From Sphingomonadaceae bacterium (lineage in GTDB: Bacteria > Pseudomonadota > Alphaproteobacteria > Sphingomonadales > Sphingomonadaceae): a DNA stretch of 17,594 nt. The translations under genes and the position numbers were made by a program. The notes beneath the pieces were generated by a model. That model searched no databases and was not told where the DNA came from. It saw only the letters and a program-made list of their open reading frames with translations. The DNA lies in the NCBI GenBank assembly GCA_019239785.1, contig JAFAZM010000288.1:1-17594 (forward strand), read 5' to 3'. Below, in pieces: positions 1 to 5,499 of the stretch. Position 1 is the first letter of the stretch. Each line of letters starts with the position of its first letter.

Positions 1-126
1 GGTCGATTTGAAGCTGTTCCCCCGCTCGATATTATATTCGGTCGGGTTGAACATGACCGGCAGGATCAGGCCGGACTTGGAGCCGCCGATGACCTGGATG
101 ACGGCCTTGAGCAATGGCAGGGTCAT
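1..126 (-). CDS. CIS tube / Pvc7-like (LysM-type hub) protein, N-terminal fragment
   Basis: This is the first 42 codons of a gene that leaves the window at position 1. The ATG at 126-124 follows the TGA of the upstream gene (130-128) by one base, so the two are translationally coupled. The translation begins MTLPLLKAVIQVIG and contains LILPVMFNPTEYNIERGNSF. The FNPxEYxI(E/S)(R/K)xN pattern is the hallmark of the N-terminal CIS-tube domain found in Pvc7/Afp7-type proteins, where a LysM domain usually follows. In characterised particles such proteins sit at the tube-baseplate junction. Position after the second tube gene fits that role. The LysM half cannot be checked because the gene is cut. 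The family call rests on this one short motif plus context. Confidence 0.8.
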   Translation of the reverse strand, partial: MTLPLLKAVIQVIGGSKSGLILPVMFNPTEYNIERGNSFKST

Positions 127-127
127 C

Positions 128-1168
128 TCAGAGCCCCCGCCGCAAGCGTTCGTCGCGCGCGATCCGGTCGAGCCGCCGCACGACCTCGTCGACCAGCCGG
201 TTCATCTCCACGGGCGGCACCGCCGGCGCAGGTGCCGCGGCCAGCGGCGCGCGATCGGCGCGGATCCGGGTCTCGCCGCGCCAGGGCTGGTCGGTCGCAG
301 AATCGCGCGGCGATGCCGCCGCGCGGCCGTCCCCGGCCTCGATCGCGGGATTCGGCGCCGGGCGGCGCCAGACCAGATCGGTCCGCGGCCGGCCATGGCC
401 GCCGGCGAAGGCCGGCATCGGCGCCGCAGCATCGCCCTTCCCCGTCTCGCTGCGCCAGACCAGGGCGGCCGGCGCGCGCCGCGGTGCGCCGCGCGCGCGC
501 GCAATGCCGGGCTCCGCGGTCACGCTTCGCCACAAGGTCTCGGCCGGGGCGCGCGTGGCCGGTGGAGATTCGACCCCTGCGTCCGCGTGCGCGGTCGCCG
601 GCGCCGTCATCGATTGTCGGGGCGGCAGCCCCGGCGCGCCGGCGCGCAATGCCGCCCGTCCCGGCAGCAGAGCGACCGCCCCCGCCTTCGGGCGCGCCCA
701 GAGCAAAGGCGTCGGCGAAAGCGTCGGCGCTCGCTGCCGCGACTGCGTTCCCGCGGCGGGCGAGCTTGCCGGAGAGGCGGCAGGCCGCGCCGGCGCCGCA
801 TCTCGTGCCGACGAGGGCGTTGCCCTACTCAAATGAAGCCAGACACGCTCGACCAGGGTCGTCAGTCGGTGCGTCTCCCGCGCGCCGCCGCCCGGGCCGC
901 TGCGCGTGACGAGGTGCGTGCGCGCCTCCTGTCGCCCGATCGGCCCGGTCCGCGCTTCGGTGCCGGCCGGCCAGACCAGCTCGAGGTTCAGGCTGTAGCT
1001 CGGCGCGAAGATCGTGGTCCGCGCCGCCGGCGATGCTGCCGGCGCCGGCCCGGCGCGGCGGGGACGGCGCCAGATCAACGACGCCGACGGCCCGCGCCGG
1101 CGCCCGCGCGCACGGCCGAGGATCGGCCTCAGCAGGCGCAGCACGCCGAGGGGCCGCTTCGGTGTCAT
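128..1168 (-). CDS. eCIS-cluster hypothetical protein, low-complexity with repeated W motifs
   Basis: A 346-residue Arg/Ala/Pro-rich protein that I do not recognise. Its ATG overlaps the stop of the preceding tube gene (ATGA at 1168-1165), which fixes the start; a longer open frame upstream lies inside that tube gene. Tryptophans recur at residues 33, 66, 110, 157, 213, 238, 267 and 296, several inside an L-(I/V/L)-W-R context (SLIWRR, ALVWRS, DLVWRR, TLWRS, PLLWAR). The segment from about 50 to 115 looks more ordered (IFAPSYSLNLELVW ... LTTLVERVWLHL). Residues 320-346 form a charged helix, RLVDEVVRRLDRIARDERLR, preceding RGL. The middle is probably disordered. Similar short basic C-terminal helices occur, as far as I recall, in uncharacterised eCIS-cluster proteins. 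The role is unknown; a binding or scaffold function is only a guess. Confidence 0.75.
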   Translation of the reverse strand: MTPKRPLGVLRLLRPILGRARGRRRGPSASLIWRRPRRAGPAPAASPAARTTIFAPSYSLNLELVWPAGTEARTGPIGRQEARTHLVTRSGPGGGARETHRLTTLVERVWLHLSRATPSSARDAAPARPAASPASSPAAGTQSRQRAPTLSPTPLLWARPKAGAVALLPGRAALRAGAPGLPPRQSMTAPATAHADAGVESPPATRAPAETLWRSVTAEPGIARARGAPRRAPAALVWRSETGKGDAAAPMPAFAGGHGRPRTDLVWRRPAPNPAIEAGDGRAAASPRDSATDQPWRGETRIRADRAPLAAAPAPAVPPVEMNRLVDEVVRRLDRIARDERLRRGL

Positions 1169-1605
1169 GCGGCGGCCCCGAGCGAGCGGCGCAGGATGCC
1201 GTGATGGGCGAACTCGACGCTCTCGGTCGCGACCTGCCCGCTCGCCGCGTCGAAATCGGAGACCGACCATTTGACCGGGAAGGCGCTGTGCGCGGTCCAG
1301 CCCCAGACGTCCCGGCCGCGCGCGTCGCGCAGCGTGATGGTAACCGTCCGCCGCTTGATATTGCCCTCGACCACGTCCTGGTGCCAGTCCCACAGGCTCT
1401 GGTCGGCGAGGCCGCGGTCGAGGACGAGCGCCGGATAGGTGGTGAGCGTCACGAGCTTGCGCTCGAAATCGTTGACCCCGCCCTCGCGGAACGATTCCAC
1501 CTTCGTCTCGCGATTCAGCCCGCGCACCTTCGAGAAGCCGCCCTGGAGCAGGCCGTCGATCTCGACGAGGAAGCGGAAGCCGGAATAGGGGTCGCTGCGG
1601 GCCAT
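1165..1605 (-). CDS. Phage tail tube protein (gp19/Pvc1-5-like), second paralogue
   Basis: A 146-residue protein of the T4 gp19-like tail tube family, which makes the rigid inner tube of contractile particles. The N-terminus MARSDPYSGFRFLVEIDG is the family signature (DP-x2-x-F-x-F-x-VEIDG), followed by a GGFSKVRGLNRETKVESFREGG segment around residues 21-43 and LWDWHQDVVEGNIKRR at 71-86. The ATG at 1605 is the start because it gives this signature; the extra 31 upstream codons of the open frame overlap the DUF6760 gene. It starts 4 bp after that gene's stop. It is diverged from the other tube protein (2193-2627). eCIS loci commonly carry more than one tube paralogue, one of which builds the specialised layer next to the baseplate; its position just before the CIS-tube gene fits that. 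Confidence 0.9.
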   Translation of the reverse strand: MARSDPYSGFRFLVEIDGLLQGGFSKVRGLNRETKVESFREGGVNDFERKLVTLTTYPALVLDRGLADQSLWDWHQDVVEGNIKRRTVTITLRDARGRDVWGWTAHSAFPVKWSVSDFDAASGQVATESVEFAHHGILRRSLGAAA

Positions 1606-1609
1606 CGCG

Positions 1610-1789
1610 TCACAGCCCCGCGAACGGATCGTCGGGCGCGCCGTTCTGCGCCCGGTTGATCGCCGAGATCTCGCGGCACCAGCGCCGCCGCTCGCCATGC
1701 TCCATCGTCAGCAGCGTCTCGCTGCTCCAGTGGAAATGGTGGGCGATGAACGCCATCTCCCCGTACAGTTCGGCCACGGGGCTGGCCAT
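1610..1789 (-). CDS. DUF6760 small eCIS/tail protein
   Basis: A 59-residue protein beginning MASPVAELYGEMAFIAHHFH. The pattern LYxEMAFIAxHFHWSxExLLxMEHxERRxW matches the DUF6760 family as I know it, a short domain found next to tail-tube genes in phage-like clusters. The start ATG shares one base with the TGA of the upstream chaperone-like gene (TGATG at 1791-1787), which decides the start against a longer open frame. No independent Shine-Dalgarno sequence is needed if the ribosome re-initiates. Function is not established. Its size, position and motif style (HWS..LL.M...E...W) recall the small T-type domains of phage tail-assembly chaperones, but that is inference. Confidence 0.85.
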   Translation of the reverse strand: MASPVAELYGEMAFIAHHFHWSSETLLTMEHGERRRWCREISAINRAQNGAPDDPFAGL

Positions 1790-2181
1790 CAGGCTTCCCC
1801 CAGCATCGGCGGACCCCCAGCCGCATGGCCGTTGGCCCGGGACGATGCGGGGATTTCGAAACCGTCCGGCTCGTCGGCGCCGTTCACCTCCTCGTAGAGC
1901 CTGCGCAGATGGTCGAAATCGGCGGTGAACAGCCGCTCCACGATCTGGGTGTCGACGTCGGGGAGGCTGCCCAGTTTCACGATCACCCGGGAGAGGATGA
2001 TGATGCTGAGATAAGCGGGGTTCGACTGCACCCGGGGATCGCGCATCGGCAGGATCTCGTCGGCCGCGGTGGCGAGGCGCATCACGCCCCGCCGGTGGCG
2101 GACGCCGCTTTCGTCGACATAGCCGAGCGGAAGCTCGAACGGGATCTCGGTGCGGAAGGCCGGATTGGCGCTGCGGTCCAT
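1789..2181 (-). CDS. Phage tail assembly chaperone-like protein
   Basis: A 130-residue protein with FELPLGYVDESGVRHRRGVM at residues 15-34, DEILPMRDPRVQSNPAYLSI at 41-60, a hydrophobic stretch SIIILSRVIVKLG (59-71), then VERLFTADFDHLRRLYEEVN (81-100). This layout (beta start with a Gly-Val turn, then helices ending in a D-x-x-x-L-x-x-L-Y-E-x-(V/I)-N motif) is that of small phage 'tail assembly protein' families encoded beside tube genes, which in phages chaperone tail proteins during assembly. A strong Shine-Dalgarno GGAGG lies about 6 bases upstream of the ATG at 2181. It follows the tube gene by 11 bp and is coupled to DUF6760. The C-terminal 30 residues are Gly/Pro/Ala rich and probably flexible. 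Confidence 0.8.
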   Translation of the reverse strand: MDRSANPAFRTEIPFELPLGYVDESGVRHRRGVMRLATAADEILPMRDPRVQSNPAYLSIIILSRVIVKLGSLPDVDTQIVERLFTADFDHLRRLYEEVNGADEPDGFEIPASSRANGHAAGGPPMLGEA

Positions 2182-2192
2182 TGCTTCCTCCC

Positions 2193-2627
2193 TCAGGCGC
2201 GGCGCTCGATGCCTTCATTGACGAGCTCGAGCAGCTCGATGAAGACCTCGTTGCCTTTGCCGTTGAGATCGCTGGGGTCGTATTTGGTCGGCCAGCATTC
2301 GGAGACGACGAAGCGCGCCTTGTCCTTGCCGGCCTCGTCGATGACGACGATGGTGACGGCCTTGCGCTTCTCGCCGATCTTCCCGTCGAGAATGTCCTTG
2401 TGCCATTGGTAGAGGACCTGGCTGTCGGTCACGCCGCGCTTCAGCGTGATGTTGCCATATTTGGTCATGCCCGGCAGCTTGCGGACATGGTTGGGCTCGG
2501 TGCCCTCCCGATAGTCGATCGCCTCGGTCGAAGTCTCGCCGATCGCCACCTCGCTGAAGGCGGCCTCGGCGATGCCGTCGATCTCGACGCGGAACTTGAA
2601 GTTTCTGAACGGATCGTCGCGTGCCAT
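2193..2627 (-). CDS. Phage tail tube protein (gp19/Pvc1-like), main tube
   Basis: A 144-residue gp19-like inner tube subunit. The N-terminus MARDDPFRNFKFRVEIDG carries the family signature, followed by EAAFSEVAIGETSTEAIDYR (21-40), EGTEPNHVRKLPGMTKYGNI (41-60), and LYQWHKDILDGKIGEKRKA at about 72-90. The HVRKLPGxxKYGNITLKRG segment is typical of the principal tube protein of eCIS and type VI-like systems. A clear AGGAG precedes the ATG at 2627 by about 7 bases, and the gene lies 25 bp downstream of the sheath stop. Being directly after the sheath, and having its own strong ribosome-binding site, it is probably the high-copy tube subunit. It differs from the second paralogue in the loop around residues 40-60. 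Confidence 0.93.
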   Translation of the reverse strand: MARDDPFRNFKFRVEIDGIAEAAFSEVAIGETSTEAIDYREGTEPNHVRKLPGMTKYGNITLKRGVTDSQVLYQWHKDILDGKIGEKRKAVTIVVIDEAGKDKARFVVSECWPTKYDPSDLNGKGNEVFIELLELVNEGIERRA

Positions 2628-2652
2628 GGTCTGGCTCCTTGTCGTTCAAGCC

Positions 2653-4197
2653 TCAGCTCTGGGCCTCGGCGGTGTTCTGGAAGATGCGGAAGACGACGAA
2701 CTCGGCCGGCCGGACCGGGGCGATGCCGATCTCGCAGACCAGACGGCCGTTGAGGATGTCGTCCTGGGTCATCGTCGAGCGGTCGCAGGCGATGGTGAAG
2801 GCCTCGTCCTCGGTGAGGCCCATCATCGCGCCGTTGCGCCACTGGGTCCGAAGGAACAGGCGGATCGTGTCCTTGACCCGCGCCCAGAGCCGCTCGTCGT
2901 TCGGCTCGAACACGACCCACTGGGTGGCGTCGTAGATCGAATGCTCGAGGAAGATGAACAGCCGGCGGACGTTCACATATTTCCACAAGGCATTGTCGCT
3001 GAGCGTGCGCGCGCCCCAGACGCGGATGCCCCGCGCCGGGAAGCGGCGGATCACGTTCACGCCGCGCGGATTCAGCACCTCCTGGGTGCCGGTATCGACA
3101 TAATATTCAAGGTCGAAGACGTCGCTCAACGTGTCGTTGGCCGGCGCCTTCCAGACCCCCCGCGCATTGTCGGTGCGGGCGTAGAGGCCGAGCACATGGC
3201 CGCTCGGCGGCACCTTGCGCCGCACCCCGGTCCGAAGGTCGGAGACGTAGACCCAGGGATAATAGAAGGCCGCGTAGGAGGTGGTGAAGTCGGTGCGCGG
3301 ATCGAGCGTCGATGCGTTGCCGACATTGGGCTTCGAATCGATCACCGCGAAGCGGAAGCGGTTGCGCTCGCAATGCTCGTAGACCGCCTTGACGATGTCG
3401 GTGTCGGTGACGCCCGGCGCCGCGACCAGGGCGACCTCGCGATACTCGTCGAGCTCGAGCGCTGAGAGCCCGGTGCGCTTGCTGTTGTCCGGATCGCTGC
3501 CGACGAACTCCGTCTTGGTCAAAGCGGCGCCGTCGACGCCGCCCGCGAGCGGGGTCAGCGCCGTTTCCTGCAGTGCCGCCAGCGGCGCCGGCACCTCCGC
3601 GGTCAGGCGGACGAGCGCTGAATTGCCGTCGAGCCTCTTGCTGTAGAAATCGGGCGAGGCAGCGTCCTTGAATTCGAGATTGTCGAAATCCTCCATTTGG
3701 GTCGGCCGCGGCAGCACCCGGTTCTGGGTCGGATCGAAGGGGTCGGGATAGGCGTCGCCGGGCGCGTCCGTGTCCCAATAGGCGACCTGCAGCCGGAAGG
3801 TGGTCGGCTCGCGCTTCGTGCCCGCCGTCGCGCTGCCCTTGCTGAGCTTCAAGTGGATGCGGTTGCCCCACTCGCCCGGCCCGCTCGCCTCGAAGTCGAT
3901 GCCGCCCGCGGTCACCTTGGCGGCCACGGCGCCGGCGCCGACCAGGCGGCAGACATAGGCCCGCCGGCCGCCATTGTCGAAGAAGCCGGTCAGCGCATAG
4001 GGCATGAACTTGTCGTCGCCGAAGGCGCCGCCGAACTGGCGGAGATAGTCGTTGACGCTGGTGACGAGCCGCGGCCGGACCGGGCCGCGCTCGGTCTCGC
4101 CGAGGAAGGCGGCGGTGCTGGTGGCGACCCCCTCGATCGGCCTCGGGCCGCGCTCGATTTCCTCGATGAACACGCCTGGTGCGAGATATTCAGCCAT
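2653..4197 (-). CDS. Contractile tail sheath protein
   Basis: A 514-residue sheath subunit, the outer sleeve whose contraction drives the tube into the target. The N-terminus MAEYLAPGVFIEEIERGPRP is diagnostic (PGVFIEE), followed by IEGVATSTAAFLGETERGPV. The C-terminal third holds the conserved sheath core: GIRVWGARTLSDN, YVNVRRLFIFLEHSI, WVVFEPNDERLWARVKDTI, FLRTQWRNGAMMG and a final IAPVRPAEFVVFRIFQ. The middle (roughly residues 90-330) is the variable, surface-exposed region. The ATG at 4197 has GGAGG about 6 bases upstream, the strongest ribosome-binding site in the operon together with those of the next two genes, consistent with high production. About 50 bp separate it from the preceding gene. 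Only one sheath gene is visible, whereas Photorhabdus PVC loci carry three. Confidence 0.96.
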   Translation of the reverse strand: MAEYLAPGVFIEEIERGPRPIEGVATSTAAFLGETERGPVRPRLVTSVNDYLRQFGGAFGDDKFMPYALTGFFDNGGRRAYVCRLVGAGAVAAKVTAGGIDFEASGPGEWGNRIHLKLSKGSATAGTKREPTTFRLQVAYWDTDAPGDAYPDPFDPTQNRVLPRPTQMEDFDNLEFKDAASPDFYSKRLDGNSALVRLTAEVPAPLAALQETALTPLAGGVDGAALTKTEFVGSDPDNSKRTGLSALELDEYREVALVAAPGVTDTDIVKAVYEHCERNRFRFAVIDSKPNVGNASTLDPRTDFTTSYAAFYYPWVYVSDLRTGVRRKVPPSGHVLGLYARTDNARGVWKAPANDTLSDVFDLEYYVDTGTQEVLNPRGVNVIRRFPARGIRVWGARTLSDNALWKYVNVRRLFIFLEHSIYDATQWVVFEPNDERLWARVKDTIRLFLRTQWRNGAMMGLTEDEAFTIACDRSTMTQDDILNGRLVCEIGIAPVRPAEFVVFRIFQNTAEAQS

Positions 4198-4246
4198 TGG
4201 TGCCTCCGTTCGAATGAATGTGATTTTGTGTCCGGGCCGAAGCGGC

Positions 4247-4933
4247 TCAGGGCGGCGACATGGTTTCGAGATCCTTCCATCGGAGCGGCGCCGCGAGCCG
4301 CACCAGGCGGCCGGCGCGGAGCGGCAGGAACGAGGTGAAGCGGGCCGGCGGCGCGCCGTTCGCGATGCTGAGCCAGCCCATGAGGTCGGCGTCCGATCTG
4401 GGCGGCGGCGCGTCCGGCTTGACGTCGCCGAGATCGTTGGCGACCGCGACGAAACCGCCGGCCGTATCGGTCACCGCCTTGTAGGCGCTGACGAAATCCT
4501 GGTTGCCGGCATGGCGGAAGGCGAGCGAGATCTCGGCGCCTGCGACCGGCGGGCCGCTCTCCTCCTCGACCAGCCAGCCGGCGACCGCGGTCATCCCCTC
4601 GGGCGGCGCGTACAGACCGGTCGGCCGCAGCACGCGCGGCATCACCAGGCTGGAGGCCGGGATGCCCGGCACATGCTCGGGCGTCGAGATCACTTCCTCG
4701 AAATCGGCGAAGCTCCGGCTGCGCGAGGTCGCGCTCACCCTGATCTCGCGCGCCGCGGGCGGATCCAGGTCGAACCAGGCGAACAGGCCGGAGCGGGCGC
4801 GCACCGGCGGGCCGAGCCCTTCGGCGGCGACCTCGAGGTCCGCATTGACCGGCAGCCCGGTCACCGGATCGCGAAAGTCCATCGCGAACATGACGCGGCG
4901 CTGCAGCCGGTCCGGAGCGTAGGCCGTCGCCAT
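4247..4933 (-). CDS. eCIS-associated beta-sandwich (carboxypeptidase-regulatory-like) protein
   Basis: A 228-residue protein of uncertain function. The ATG at 4933 overlaps the TGA of the DUF4255 gene (ATGA), so the start is well supported; the longer open frame upstream is a shadow. No signal peptide or membrane segment is visible. Two beta-rich halves can be seen. Residues 12-80 start RRVMFAMDFRDPVTGLPVNA, and residues 100-170 contain LRPTGLYAPPEGMTAVAGWL, PVAGAEISLAF and VTDTAGGFVAVAND. The second half has the 'P-V-x-G-A-x-(V/I)-x-L ... T-D-x-x-G-x-F' pattern of carboxypeptidase-regulatory-like or related Ig-type folds. Its place between the tail terminator and the sheath suggests a particle component or surface decoration, but this is inference. 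Confidence 0.75.
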   Translation of the reverse strand: MATAYAPDRLQRRVMFAMDFRDPVTGLPVNADLEVAAEGLGPPVRARSGLFAWFDLDPPAAREIRVSATSRSRSFADFEEVISTPEHVPGIPASSLVMPRVLRPTGLYAPPEGMTAVAGWLVEEESGPPVAGAEISLAFRHAGNQDFVSAYKAVTDTAGGFVAVANDLGDVKPDAPPPRSDADLMGWLSIANGAPPARFTSFLPLRAGRLVRLAAPLRWKDLETMSPP

Positions 4934-5499
4934 CAGGCCGCCCCCGCCATGGCGCCGTGGGAGATGACCGGCGCCGCCGCCGGCTCGACGCGGAGCGGAT
5001 CGATCCAGATCGGCGAGGCGCGGAAGACGAAGGAGGTGCGGCAGTTGAAGCTCGGGAACAGGCCCCAGATCCGCGCCAATTCGTCGATCGACAGCGGCTC
5101 GATCGACAGCCAGACCGCCTCCTGGAAATAGGCCGGCAGCGAGATCGGCGAGGCGGCCTCGATCGCCTGGATCGCATAGCCGAGCCGGCGAAGCCCGTCC
5201 TTCGCGGTCGAGTTCCGCGGCGAGCCGGCGGTGACCAGAAAATGGACGTCGAGGGGCACCGCCGGCTCGACCCGGCGCGGCGGATCGGCGGCGGTCGGGA
5301 ACGGGCGGATGCGCTCGGCATTGCGCGCTTCCGCGCTCGGCGTCACCCGCATCGGGAACAGGATCAATTCGTCCTGGTCCTGGTCGGCGTCGGGCGGGCC
5401 GATATAGACCGAGAAGGTGCCGGGCGCGGCGTTCATCGCCTCGTGCAGGGTCGCGTTCATCAGGTCGCGGATCGCCTCGGTGACGGCCTGGATCGGCAT
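4933..5499 (-). CDS. DUF4255 protein (Pvc16/Afp16-like tail terminator)
   Basis: A 188-residue DUF4255 protein. Homologues in PVC and Afp particles (Pvc16/Afp16) cap the distal end of the sheath and tube and set the length. The sequence MPIQAVTEAIRDLMNATLHE, then LDVHFLVTAGSPRN (83-96), GYAIQAIEAASPISL (107-121) and RIWGLFPSFNCRTSFVFRAS (142-161) follow the family: an N-terminal helix, a 'sxxLHYLVTA'-like strand, a late 'WxxLxxxYrxSlxYxxxpV' element. ATGA overlaps link it to both neighbours, the ATPase upstream and the beta-sandwich protein downstream. Pairing with the ATPase is the usual arrangement in eCIS loci. The C-terminus is Ala/Pro rich and ends GAMAGAA. Confidence 0.9.
   Translation of the reverse strand: MPIQAVTEAIRDLMNATLHEAMNAAPGTFSVYIGPPDADQDQDELILFPMRVTPSAEARNAERIRPFPTAADPPRRVEPAVPLDVHFLVTAGSPRNSTAKDGLRRLGYAIQAIEAASPISLPAYFQEAVWLSIEPLSIDELARIWGLFPSFNCRTSFVFRASPIWIDPLRVEPAAAPVISHGAMAGAA

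Noticed and set aside
8..1204. A 398-codon plus-strand open frame opposite the W-motif gene
   Set aside because: Extremely Arg/Pro-rich with no motif. The minus-strand frame is joined to neighbours by ATGA overlaps and is the better choice.
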